In this document: one piece after another, positions 16,965 to 24,743 of the stretch
Numbering within the stretch: position 1 is the first letter of the stretch
How the letters are laid out: the number at the start of each line of letters is the position of its first letter
Assembly (NCBI GenBank): GCA_000317655.1
Contig: CP003940.1
Location: forward strand, 2,551,547 to 2,615,546
Source: Cyanobacterium stanieri PCC 7202
Lineage (GTDB): Bacteria > Cyanobacteriota > Cyanobacteriia > Cyanobacteriales > Cyanobacteriaceae
Length of the DNA: 64,000 nt
Reading direction: 5' to 3'
Made by a program: the position numbers and the translations under genes
Notes under the pieces: generated by a model
Seen by the model: only the letters and a program-made list of their open reading frames with translations
Told to the model about the DNA's origin: nothing
Databases searched by the model: none

Positions 16965-17219
16965 ATGAAAAATCCTGCACTGCGTAAAGAAAAGCGCTAC
17001 GAACCGGCGCCTGTGATTCCTTTAAAACAGGAAGGTTCCATTTTAGAGTGGTTGGAAAGTAATAATAAAATTATTTATCGGGAGGAGAAAGAAGAAAAAA
17101 CTAACATCGTACCCGTACCCGAAGATGAGGAAATCGCAGAACTCATTGACGGTGATGATGATGATTTTGATAACGACTTAGATGATGATGATTCCGATGT
17201 AGATGATGATATTATCTAA
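16965..17219 (+). CDS. DUF3134 family small acidic protein
   Basis: The first 45 residues (MKNPALRKEKRYEPAPVI and onward to LEWLESNN) match the cyanobacterial DUF3134 pattern. The C-terminal half is almost entirely Asp and Glu (about residues 55-84), giving a strongly negative tail that is probably disordered. The total is 84 residues, with no membrane segment. Function is unknown. A symmetrical hairpin follows 14 bp after the stop, shared with convergent rbfA. Acidic tails of this kind can bind basic proteins or metals, but nothing here indicates which. Confidence 0.85.
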   Translation: MKNPALRKEKRYEPAPVIPLKQEGSILEWLESNNKIIYREEKEEKTNIVPVPEDEEIAELIDGDDDDFDNDLDDDDSDVDDDII

Positions 17220-17232
17220 CGGAAAATAATAG

Positions 17233-17257
17233 GGGTATTGGTATTTTTCCAATACCC
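17233..17257. terminator. Bidirectional hairpin between DUF3134 and rbfA
   Basis: GGGTATTGG and CCAATACCC form a perfect 9-bp stem with a 7-nt loop (TATTTTT), placed between two convergent genes. There is no long T tract, so termination efficiency is uncertain. Confidence 0.6.
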
Positions 17258-17263
17258 TTAATG

Positions 17264-17644
17264 CTATTCCTCGGCGCCTATTTCTTCCTCCTCAAGGGGA
17301 GTAATACGATTGATTAATTGAATCAGTTGATCTCCTTTTTCTAAGGATGAATCTTCCCTAAATCTAATTTCGGGAGTATGACGTAAACTGATTTTCTGCC
17401 CTAAACTACGACGAACAAAAGGAGTACAGGCTTTTAAACCCTCCATGGTTTCCCTTTTTGCCTCTGCAGTTCCGTAGATACTGACGAAGATTTTAGCGTG
17501 TTGTAAGTCCCCAGAAACTTCGACGTGGGTAATACTTACCATCCCTGCACCGACACGATCATCTTTTATTTCACTAATCAACATCTGACTGACTTCTCTT
17601 TTAATCAGAGAAGATACCTTTTCAATACGACGACTATTAGCCAT
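17264..17644 (-). CDS. rbfA: 30S ribosome-binding factor RbfA
   Basis: RbfA binds the 30S subunit and helps 16S rRNA 5'-end maturation, especially in the cold. The sequence begins [20 protein letters not shown] and contains the KH-like core with [20 protein letters not shown] (about 37-56) and [18 protein letters not shown] (about 87-104), characteristic of the family. The length is 126 residues, with an acidic tail. The start is an ATG at 17644. It follows the ycf33-like gene on the same strand with a 43-bp gap, so the two may be co-transcribed. Confidence 0.95.
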   Translation of the reverse strand: MANSRRIEKVSSLIKREVSQMLISEIKDDRVGAGMVSITHVEVSGDLQHAKIFVSIYGTAEAKRETMEGLKACTPFVRRSLGQKISLRHTPEIRFREDSSLEKGDQLIQLINRITPLEEEEIGAEE

Positions 17645-17687
17645 TGTTCTTTTTTTCTATGTGTTAACAACAATTTGTTTGTGAGTA

Positions 17688-17891
17688 TTAGGTGCTGCTA
17701 ATACCTAACATTGCTTCTAGGGTAAAATAAAGGAAAGAAAAAATCCCAATTAAAACTCCAAAAATAGCAATTCCTGTCACAGGATTTTTGAATAAAGGTT
17801 TAATTTGTTCCCATAAAAAAATGAATATTCCTAAAATTAAACTCACCATATAGCGAGGATAACGTAGGACATTTTCCCAAAAACCATCCAT
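17688..17891 (-). CDS. ycf33: Ycf33 / DUF751 family membrane protein
   Basis: This is a 67-residue protein with two hydrophobic segments (about 14-27 and 40-58), conserved in cyanobacteria and many plastid genomes. The start MDGFWENVLRYPRYMVS is typical. It is presumably a thylakoid or plasma-membrane protein; function has not been established to my knowledge. It lies 43 bp upstream of rbfA on the same strand. The size and both membrane segments are complete. Confidence 0.82.
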   Translation of the reverse strand: MDGFWENVLRYPRYMVSLILGIFIFLWEQIKPLFKNPVTGIAIFGVLIGIFSFLYFTLEAMLGISST

Positions 17892-18006
17892 AATTTGACT
17901 TTCTTTAATTTATTTATTATTAACTAATTATTGGACTGAGTCTTAATTAAGACAAAATACCTATACTATGTATTTTAGCAGTTATTTTTTATTTGGCATC
18001 GAGACA

Positions 18007-19182
18007 TTAATCACTAGAGCGAGTATTTTTATTGACCACCTTAATGATGTGTTGCTGATGAAGGGGTTTAATCAGAACATCACAAAAGCCCACGGATTGA
18101 TAATCTTGGGGTTGAATTTTGGTTAGGTCTTCGGTAATGAGGATAATGGGAATATTTTGTAAACTAGGAACTTTCTTAAATTTACTGATAATATCATAGG
18201 CACTAATAGAATTTATTTCCAAGTCCACAAAAATGATTTCGGGAGGATTTTTTTGGGCAAAGGCGATCGCCAATTCTCCATCCCGAAACGAAGTAAAATT
18301 AAAGCTCAATTCATTGATAGTATTTTTCATACCATTAACAACCTCTTCCTCCTCTGTAATACATAAAGCCTTGTTACCATCACCGTGGAGAGAAGATGCC
18401 TTAGACTTAATCAACCAAGGGAAAGGAATATCCTCCGTCGCAATCAATTCAATTAAACCCAACTGAAAATAAGGATTCATCATCCTAGTCATAGAAACAA
18501 TATCTTGATTTAACTGACTATGTAAATCTCGCAAAGTATTCTTACCATTAAACAACTTTTTCATTATTTGATAAGTGGTCGGGGAGGTTCTTTTTTGTAA
18601 CTCAACTTGCTGACGAATAACAGGGGCTTGATTTGGGGATCTATCTGCTAATTTGGCTCCCAACCATTTTTGCCAATCTTGCCAAACCTCTACAATAATT
18701 GGTTCAGTATCAATAAAAACCAATGGAGAAAGAGGATTTTTATCTTCTACAATATCAAAATTAACCTCCATTGCTCTGGTTAAATCAAATAAAATTTCTT
18801 GGACAATATTACGAATAATTTTATTAGTCGTTAAAGGATTAAATACTTTTTGATCAATCAGAAAAGAAAATAAATTATATTCCCAATTATTAACAAAGGT
18901 TTGGTTATTAAAAAACTGAGGATCAAAAGTATCTAATAGTTGGAGTGCTTCGGGCGCAAATTTATTGACATTTCTACGCCATCGCCTACAAGGATGTACT
19001 CCTCCTGTAGCATAAGAGATCCGCCCCAAATACATAGAAAAAACCCACTGAGTATTATCTCTAGCGGTAAAAATCAGTTTTCCCGTAAACTGAGGAGCCT
19101 TTAAGGTTTTAAATAAATGAGCCTGGCGAGTGCCAACAAATTGAGGAATTGCGACTTTAAAAGAGTCATTTATATCCGACAT
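18007..19182 (-). CDS. PATAN-domain response regulator (PatA-like)
   Basis: The N-terminal part (about residues 20-75) carries the DUF4388/PATAN pattern, with LKAPQFTGKLIFTARDNTQW and YLGRISYATGG. The C-terminal part (about 265-391) is a receiver domain: the phospho-acceptor candidate is Asp in FVDLEINSIS, the switch threonine is in ILITED and the lysine in LIKPLH. The usual acidic pair after strand 1 appears as EEEE. No DNA-binding output domain is present. PatA-type regulators in cyanobacteria affect motility, phototaxis or cell patterning through protein interactions; the process controlled here is unknown. At 391 residues the size is normal. No histidine kinase lies nearby. Confidence 0.83.
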   Translation of the reverse strand: MSDINDSFKVAIPQFVGTRQAHLFKTLKAPQFTGKLIFTARDNTQWVFSMYLGRISYATGGVHPCRRWRRNVNKFAPEALQLLDTFDPQFFNNQTFVNNWEYNLFSFLIDQKVFNPLTTNKIIRNIVQEILFDLTRAMEVNFDIVEDKNPLSPLVFIDTEPIIVEVWQDWQKWLGAKLADRSPNQAPVIRQQVELQKRTSPTTYQIMKKLFNGKNTLRDLHSQLNQDIVSMTRMMNPYFQLGLIELIATEDIPFPWLIKSKASSLHGDGNKALCITEEEEVVNGMKNTINELSFNFTSFRDGELAIAFAQKNPPEIIFVDLEINSISAYDIISKFKKVPSLQNIPIILITEDLTKIQPQDYQSVGFCDVLIKPLHQQHIIKVVNKNTRSSD

Positions 19183-19317
19183 TTTTGATAGAAGTAGAGG
19201 AGTAAAAGGATTTACATACTTTCAGTGTACTTTATTTGATAGATTATTAGACACAAAAAATTGTGAGTGAGAAGTAGTCACCTGTTAAAACAGGTGGCAG
19301 AACGAACGCCGCAGATT

Positions 19318-19473
19318 TTAATCTGCCTTTTTTGTTTTATCTAGGCTTATGCGATCAATGTAAGATTCAATGATTTGTGTCATTGTTACATCTTTTTGTT
19401 GGGCATATTCTTTTAGCTTATTAAATCTTGTTTCTGATAACTTGATTCCTAATCTTTTACTTTTTGTTGTCAT
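19318..19473 (-). CDS. Small ribbon-helix-helix-like protein next to tnpB
   Basis: A 51-residue reading frame starts at the ATG at 19473 (MTTKSKRLGIKLSETRF) and ends at 19318. It has the ribbon-helix-helix/CopG pattern: a short basic beta strand with alternating hydrophobics (RLGIKLS), then two amphipathic helices (ETRFNKLKEYAQQK and TMTQIIESYIDRI). It lies head to head with tnpB, only 30 bp between the start codons, so it can hardly avoid influencing tnpB expression. It could be an autorepressor or an antitoxin-like accessory gene; no toxin partner is seen. A similar arrangement occurs in element D. Confidence 0.65.
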   Translation of the reverse strand: MTTKSKRLGIKLSETRFNKLKEYAQQKDVTMTQIIESYIDRISLDKTKKAD

Positions 19474-19503
19474 AAATGTGTAAACAATGTTAGTATATTT
19501 ACC

Positions 19504-20883
19504 ATGGATTATAAAACAGTAAAAGTCCTTTTAACAAATAACATTAACGATGAGTGTAATGATTACTTACAGTTTGCTTGTGAACAATCCAATAAACTGT
19601 ATAATTCGACAGTTTATGCTCTCAGACAAGCTCACTTTGCCAACTGTTCTATAAGAACTTTCTTTGACAAAGAAGATCTTTACCGAGCATCTTTCAAATT
19701 GGGCAAGGTTAAAGTAAGTTATCCGCAGTTATGCAAGGATTTAAAAATTAATGATCATTATCAAGCTATTGGGGGTAACCAAGGACAGCAAACTATCAAG
19801 TCTGTAGTTGAAAGTTTTAAGTCTTACAATAAGTTGTTGTCTATGTGGTTTCAAGGTGAGTTATCAAATAAACCAAAGTTACCCAATTACCGCAAAAATG
19901 GATTATATCAAATATCTTTTGTAGGTAGAGATATTAAGTTTGCAATGGACGGTTTATCATGTTATCTTCCTATCCCAAGATCTCAAAAAGATGAGTTAAT
20001 CACAGGTAAGCTAAACATTCCTTGTGCAAAAGGAGTAACAGCAGATAACATTGCAGAACTCCGAATAGTTCCATCCCTAGGGAAGTTATGGGCTGAATAT
20101 GTCTATAAAACTCCTGAGAAAAAAGCAACAGAATTAGATTACAGTCAAGCTATTGGCATAGATAGTGGTATTAATAACTTTATAACTGCTGTTAGCAATA
20201 CGGGCAAGTCATTTATTCTTTGTGGAAAACATTTAAAATTTATCAACCAAAAATATAACAAAACAGTAGCCCAATATAAAGAAGGAAAATCTGATTTTTA
20301 TTGGGATGATTATTTGAATGAAATTACTCATAAAAGAAACTGTCAAATCAAAGATAGTGTTAACAAATATGCTCGTTTTGTGATCAATTACTGCCTTAAT
20401 CACAGGATAGGTAATATTGTTTTTGGTTGGGGGCAAGGGGTGAAAAGTGAGGTTAATTTAGGGAAACGAAATAACCAAAACTTTGTTCAGCTACCTACTG
20501 CAAGATTAAAAAATCGTATTAAAGAATTAGCCCATGAAGTAGGTATAAAGTTTGCCGAAACAGAAGAAAGCTATACGAGCAAATCATCTTTTCTTGACGA
20601 GGATTTACTACCAAAATATGGTGAAAAACCCAAGGAGTGTAAATTCAGCGGAAAAAGAGTTCAACGTGGCTTGTATAGAACGTCTAATGGACAAACCATT
20701 AATGCTGACTGTTTAGGCGCTATTAATATTTTAAAAAAAGTAAGCATACAGCTAGGTTTAAATTTAGCCGAGGTGTGTAGGGGAGCATTGACTCTCCCCC
20801 AACGATACCGGGTTAACGACTTAACCAAAGTATATCGTAAGCGAAGCGAACAGGTTTTAACCTGTGTAGCGACATCTGCTTAG
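19504..20883 (+). CDS. tnpB: RNA-guided endonuclease TnpB-family protein (element A)
   Basis: TnpB proteins are RuvC-type nucleases guided by an RNA from the transposon's right end. The first RuvC motif is IGIDSGINN (around residue 218). At the position where other TnpBs have an ED pair, this one has VFGWGQGVK without Glu; a candidate acidic residue follows later, in TEESYTSKSSF, and the last Asp is in NADCLGAINI. The CxxC zinc finger found in the other three copies is missing. This arrangement is a recognisable sub-clade, so relocation of the catalytic Glu is plausible rather than decay. The 459 residues read without interruption. The ATG at 19504 is the natural start. Confidence 0.85.
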   Translation: MDYKTVKVLLTNNINDECNDYLQFACEQSNKLYNSTVYALRQAHFANCSIRTFFDKEDLYRASFKLGKVKVSYPQLCKDLKINDHYQAIGGNQGQQTIKSVVESFKSYNKLLSMWFQGELSNKPKLPNYRKNGLYQISFVGRDIKFAMDGLSCYLPIPRSQKDELITGKLNIPCAKGVTADNIAELRIVPSLGKLWAEYVYKTPEKKATELDYSQAIGIDSGINNFITAVSNTGKSFILCGKHLKFINQKYNKTVAQYKEGKSDFYWDDYLNEITHKRNCQIKDSVNKYARFVINYCLNHRIGNIVFGWGQGVKSEVNLGKRNNQNFVQLPTARLKNRIKELAHEVGIKFAETEESYTSKSSFLDEDLLPKYGEKPKECKFSGKRVQRGLYRTSNGQTINADCLGAINILKKVSIQLGLNLAEVCRGALTLPQRYRVNDLTKVYRKRSEQVLTCVATSA

Positions 20884-20965
20884 AATCCACGTATTTCAAT
20901 GCGTGGAGAAGTCAAAAAAGAATTGTATTTTATTTTTAGTGTTATATAAATTTATTATTTGTTAT

Positions 20966-22300
20966 TTGACACTCCTCGGCGTGAACGCATGAGGATTCTT
21001 GGTTCACTGATTCATCTTACCCTGGCAGGTGTTGCCACCAAACAAGATAGAGGATAAATCTCCCCAAGCGTTTAAGTCCAATAAATCAGACTTGCTTCCG
21101 ATGTGCCCCATCGTAGCTTTTCTCAAAATATTTAATGATGCTTGTGTATCACGGTCTTCAATGTATCCACAACTACAAACATGAGTTCTGGTTGAAAGAC
21201 TTTTCTTGATTCGTTTCCCACATTGAAAACAATCTTGAGATGTGTAGGCTGGATTTACCGCAATGGTTAATTTTCCATACTTCACCCCAAAATATTCCAA
21301 CCATTTACGGAATTGACTCCAACCAGCATCATTAATACTTTTTGATAACTTACTATTTCTAACTAGATTTTTCACCTTTAAATCTTCATAGGCGATCAAG
21401 TCGTTTGACTGAATTAGACGCAGTGCGGTTACTTTGCCGAACTCTTCACGTTGCCTACTTACCTTTAAATGTGCTTTGCTGTATCGCTGTCTAGCTTTAA
21501 TATAGTTGTTACTAACTGGTTTTCCCTTCTTCAATTTCCTCGACTTGCGATGATTGAGTCTATTTAATCTGGCTTCTGAGTAACGATAAAAACGAGGATT
21601 CTCCACAAAATTTCCATCACTATCAGCGTAGAAATATTTTAAACCAACATCTATACCCACCATCTTTTTGGTTTGGGGTAGAATCGGAGTTATATCCCTC
21701 ACATCTAACTTCAAGCAAAACTGGCAAAAGTAACCATCTGCTCGTTTAACAAGTCGTACTCTTTGTATTTGAAACTCTTGGAAATAATATAAATCCCTTG
21801 AGCCAATTAACTTGAGAGTACCGATGTTATTACCATCAGTGAAAGTGATTCGTTTATGATCTCGATCTAGTTTCCAACCAGATTGTTTATACTCAATACT
21901 ACGAGTGCGTTTAGAAAATTTAGGGTATCCTTTTTTTCCCTTAACTTGCTTTTTGCAATTATCATAAAACTTAGATATAGCACTCCAAGCCCTTTCTCCT
22001 GCCTGTTGACAAGCAGTGGAGTTAAGACACTTAACAAAAGGAAATTCTTTTCTTAAAGTAGTGGTATATCGATAAACTTCGGCTTTGCCTACGTTTTTAG
22101 AGTTCATCCAGAGACTAACACATTTATTGCGTACGAATTGGACTGTACGAATGCCCTCATCGATAGCTTTAAATTGCTGAGTTTTTCCTCTTAATTTGTA
22201 CTCTAAAATAAACATTTTACGCTGGTTAGCCGAGAATAATAAATATAATAGCATAAAAAAGTCACCCTAAAAGGGCGAGGCTTTAAACCCGTTTTTTAAG
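20966..22300 (-). mobile_element. TnpB element B (IS200/IS605 superfamily, no TnpA)
   Basis: On the reverse strand the element runs from about 22300, just after a TTAC in the flank (22301-22304), through GGGTTTAAAGCCTCG and a left hairpin (22265-22275), to the right end with GAATCCTC, a hairpin (20973-20995) and TCAA (20966-20969). TTAC target and TCAA right end agree with the IS608 type. Only tnpB is encoded. It ends 51 bp from element A (tail to tail) and starts 15 bp upstream of the next gene's ATG. Confidence 0.8.
21004..22215 (-). CDS. tnpB: RNA-guided endonuclease TnpB (element B)
   Basis: All three RuvC acidic residues are seen: Asp in VGIDVGLKYF, Glu in LIAYEDLKVKNL and Asp in DRDTQASLNIL. 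A zinc finger is formed by CFQCGKR and CSCG. The N-terminal MFILEYKLRG is the usual beginning, so I chose the ATG at 22215 (403 residues); an ATG at 22254 would add 13 residues that lie in the left-end region. The reading frame is intact, so the nuclease may be functional. The guide RNA would overlap the 3' end of the gene and the right-end hairpin (20973-20995). It is convergent with the tnpB of element A. Confidence 0.92.
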   Translation of the reverse strand: MFILEYKLRGKTQQFKAIDEGIRTVQFVRNKCVSLWMNSKNVGKAEVYRYTTTLRKEFPFVKCLNSTACQQAGERAWSAISKFYDNCKKQVKGKKGYPKFSKRTRSIEYKQSGWKLDRDHKRITFTDGNNIGTLKLIGSRDLYYFQEFQIQRVRLVKRADGYFCQFCLKLDVRDITPILPQTKKMVGIDVGLKYFYADSDGNFVENPRFYRYSEARLNRLNHRKSRKLKKGKPVSNNYIKARQRYSKAHLKVSRQREEFGKVTALRLIQSNDLIAYEDLKVKNLVRNSKLSKSINDAGWSQFRKWLEYFGVKYGKLTIAVNPAYTSQDCFQCGKRIKKSLSTRTHVCSCGYIEDRDTQASLNILRKATMGHIGSKSDLLDLNAWGDLSSILFGGNTCQGKMNQ

Positions 22301-22315
22301 GTAAGAATATTTCTC

Positions 22316-22936
22316 ATGAAAAATCAAGAAAAAAGTTATCAAGGGACTGTTTTGTCGGCATTAATTACCAATGCAGGATTTACTGACTATTTAGATTTTA
22401 GTCGTCGTACGGGCATTGGCGAATTAATTTTACATCGCATCGATTGTGGATTATTAGAACAAATGCCCCTCAAGCATTTGAGAATGATTGCTAGGGCGTT
22501 GAATATGTCTGTGGGTGATTTTATTGTCGCCATTGAGGGAGAGTCTGGTGTATCTGATTCCAAGATTCCCATCAGTAATGATTTAACACAGGAAATTACC
22601 CAACAGGTACAACAATCGGTAATCGAAATTTTGGAATCCTTATTATTACAATTACCAACCATGATCAAAGTGGTGGAAAAAAATCCTCAGTTACCTGCTT
22701 CTCGCCTTGTGCCTTTGTTAAAGCCATTGAATAAATTATTATCTCATTGGGATATAAAGGCGATCGCCCCAGTAGGTGCTATAGTAAAGTATGATCCTCA
22801 ACAACATCAACTGATGTCAGAAACCGAGGAGAAAGTAAATGACCTCGTAGAAATCCGCTACGTAGGTTATCGTCAAAAAGACAAATTACTATATCGTGCC
22901 AGAGTAAGCCCTGTTAAAACAGTGGAAAAAAAGTAA
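22316..22936 (+). CDS. HTH-containing protein with GrpE-like C-terminal region
   Basis: The N-terminal 75 residues look like a helix-turn-helix of the XRE type (TDYLDFSRRTGIGELILHRI, MPLKHLRMIARALNMSVGDF). A helical segment (about 90-140) follows, then a C-terminal stretch with APVGAIVKYDPQQHQLM and VEIRYVGYRQKDKLLYRARV, which resembles the beta-wing end of GrpE nucleotide-exchange factors. It has 206 residues and no membrane segment. A DnaK-linked role is only a suggestion. TnpB element B ends about 15 bp before the ATG at 22316, so its native promoter may have been displaced or replaced by sequence at the element's left end. Confidence 0.62.
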   Translation: MKNQEKSYQGTVLSALITNAGFTDYLDFSRRTGIGELILHRIDCGLLEQMPLKHLRMIARALNMSVGDFIVAIEGESGVSDSKIPISNDLTQEITQQVQQSVIEILESLLLQLPTMIKVVEKNPQLPASRLVPLLKPLNKLLSHWDIKAIAPVGAIVKYDPQQHQLMSETEEKVNDLVEIRYVGYRQKDKLLYRARVSPVKTVEKK

Positions 22937-23048
22937 ATCAAGTAATCTAAAAAAATGTAACCGTAACGTAGTATTCGGGAGACACCACTATAACCCCAAA
23001 TGGGCAAAATGGTACGCTTGAACACGAAGACACAAGAGGTAATCATTT

Positions 23049-23531
23049 ATGGAACTTTTATTACAAGTTACCGCAGAAACCAGTCATTTTCCCGTCACTG
23101 CTATATCAGTGCTAATCGTTGGATTTATCGCTGTTATCAGTATCGGGTCTTTAACTTGGTATAATTCTAACCGTGTGGTGGGCTGGAAAAATGAGGTCGA
23201 TGGTGAACCTACAAAATATTCCCAAGAGGAGAAAAGGGAAAAATCTGCCAATTATGACCGCAACATCATCTCAGCAGAAACCGCCGCCCGTATGGAAAGA
23301 GAAGGTCAAGGATTCAAAAATGTTCCTGAGTCTGAGCAGTCGGTAGATACCACTGGAGGTTATACCGTCAGTCGTGAGGGTTTAGTCAATAACTATGCCG
23401 TTGAACCTGAAATGTATGTAGACGAACCCGGAGACTTGAAAGAAAAGCAAGAAGCCGAGAAAAAGGAACGGGCTAAGGAATTAAAAGACATCAACAGTAA
23501 AGATGGAGATAAAGGGGTAGGTGTTGTATAG
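23049..23531 (+). CDS. Single-pass membrane protein resembling Psb35, with NNYAxEPxMY motif
   Basis: The protein has 160 residues with one membrane segment (about 17-38: TAISVLIVGFIAVISIGSLT) followed by WYNSNRVVGWK and a charged cytosolic or lumenal domain. Residues about 114-124 read NNYAVEPEMYV. An NNYAxEPxMY-like sequence is shared by high-light-inducible proteins and the small PSII assembly factor Psb34, where it is linked to CP47 binding. The N-terminal part resembles what I recall of Psb35 (Ssl2148), a CP47-module protein, but the assignment is from memory and the long C-terminal region is unusual. A terminator-like hairpin follows the stop. No neighbour supports the function. Confidence 0.55.
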   Translation: MELLLQVTAETSHFPVTAISVLIVGFIAVISIGSLTWYNSNRVVGWKNEVDGEPTKYSQEEKREKSANYDRNIISAETAARMEREGQGFKNVPESEQSVDTTGGYTVSREGLVNNYAVEPEMYVDEPGDLKEKQEAEKKERAKELKDINSKDGDKGVGVV

Positions 23532-23575
23532 AAAATAAATCATCCTACTAGACATAATCTGTTTAACCTTTTTCA

Positions 23576-23613
23576 CTCTACCCTTTTGGGGGGAATGGGA
23601 GAGGTTTTTTTTT
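23576..23613 (+). terminator. Intrinsic terminator after the Psb35-like gene
   Basis: CTCTaCCC pairs with GGGAGAG (one bulged A) around a 13-nt loop, and nine T residues follow at 23605-23613. Confidence 0.65.
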
Positions 23614-23724
23614 GGCTTTCGGTCAAATAAATTTATAACCTCTCCATGATTTTTTAGGTTACTATATAAGATTAGTCGATTTCGATGTGAACGGTAACAA
23701 TAGTAACAGCAAAAAAATCAAATT

Positions 23725-24666
23725 ATGGCAGGATCTCAGGTAAACGCAGACATTTGGATCAGTGAATATATTACCCCTTACGATATATATGTTCATGGAA
23801 TCACTAACATTTTGGCTCACAAAAAAACCCCCTATCAGGATATGTCCATCGTCGAAAGTGGTGCCTATGGCAAGGCCTTGGTTTTGGATGGAAAGTGGCA
23901 ATCTTGTACTGGGGATGAATTTTTATATCATGAGGCGTTAGTGCATCCTGCCATGATTGCTCATCCTAACCCTGAAAATGTCCTCATTTTGGGGGGTGGT
24001 GAAGGTGCCACTACCCGAGAGGTATTTCGTTGGAATGCGGTGAAAAAAGCGATGATGGTGGATATTGATGGAGATGTGGTAGAAGCCTGTCGGGAGCATC
24101 TACCAGAGATGCACCAAGGTTCTTTTGATGATCCCCGTTTAGAATTAGTTATCGGTGATGCTTTTAATGTGTTGGATAATAGTCAGGCTCAATGGGATGT
24201 GATTATTTCTGACCTTTCTGATCCTATCGAGGAAGGCCCTTCTTTTCAACTGTTTACCCAAGAATATTTTACTCAGTTAAAAGGTTGTTTACGGGATCAT
24301 GGTATTGTGGTAATTCAAGCGGGTCCTGTGGCTCCTGCTAATTTACATATTCACGGACGTTTGGTAAATACCCTAAAAACAGTGTTTAGCAATGTTCATT
24401 CTTATTTTACCCCTACCTGTACTTATGGTTCTGCTTGGGGCTTTGCCATCGCCTCTGAGCAAAGTTTTGATACCATGCCTAATCCTGAAAAAATTGATCT
24501 TCTTCTCGAGCAGAAAACTACTAATGATTTTCGCTCTTTTGATGGGGTTAGTTTATTGGGAATGTTACAAACTCCCGGTTATATCCGTCAGGCTATTAAG
24601 AATGAAACGGAAGTTTATACCATGAAAAAACCTCCCAAATTTTTCGGACAAGGGATTAATGGTTAA
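23725..24666 (+). CDS. speE: Polyamine aminopropyltransferase (spermidine synthase) SpeE
   Basis: SpeE transfers an aminopropyl group from decarboxylated S-adenosylmethionine to a diamine. The nucleotide-binding loop GGGEG is at residues 90-94, with VDIDGDVVEACREHLP following, and the catalytic aspartate is Asp163 in ISDLSDP. The N-terminal beta domain includes YQDMSIVESGAYGKALVLDG, the usual entry to the active site. At 313 residues it is slightly longer than bacterial SpeE. The polyamine product (spermidine or thermospermine) cannot be decided from motifs. The ATG at 23725 is well placed, and the gene is upstream of the cyclophilin gene in the same direction (77 bp). Confidence 0.92.
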   Translation: MAGSQVNADIWISEYITPYDIYVHGITNILAHKKTPYQDMSIVESGAYGKALVLDGKWQSCTGDEFLYHEALVHPAMIAHPNPENVLILGGGEGATTREVFRWNAVKKAMMVDIDGDVVEACREHLPEMHQGSFDDPRLELVIGDAFNVLDNSQAQWDVIISDLSDPIEEGPSFQLFTQEYFTQLKGCLRDHGIVVIQAGPVAPANLHIHGRLVNTLKTVFSNVHSYFTPTCTYGSAWGFAIASEQSFDTMPNPEKIDLLLEQKTTNDFRSFDGVSLLGMLQTPGYIRQAIKNETEVYTMKKPPKFFGQGING

Positions 24667-24743
24667 TTTTGGACATATGAGATGAGAACAATTGACAATG
24701 GTCTAAGATCAACTAATAATAACAAAGTCAAACATAAATACAA

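Larger units (their letters stand above)
19279..20915 (+). mobile_element. TnpB element A (IS200/IS605 superfamily, no TnpA), with RHH gene
   Basis: The apparent left end is a hairpin (CACCTG-TTAAAA-CAGGTG, 19279-19296). Inside are a small reverse-strand ribbon-helix-helix gene and a forward tnpB. The right end has GAATCC followed by a hairpin (20887-20906) and TCAA (20912-20915), resembling IS605-family right ends. No Y1 transposase is encoded, so movement would need a transposase in trans. The exact left boundary is uncertain; the left hairpin differs from those of elements B, C and D. Confidence 0.75.

Noticed and set aside
22254-22254. Upstream start for TnpB of element B
   Set aside because: It adds 13 residues that do not fit the family and are encoded by the element's left-end region.
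23598-23645. Inverted repeat GGAGAGGTT...AACCTCTCC around a T run
   Set aside because: The loop is about 30 bases and includes the T tract; the tighter hairpin at 23576-23603 explains termination better.
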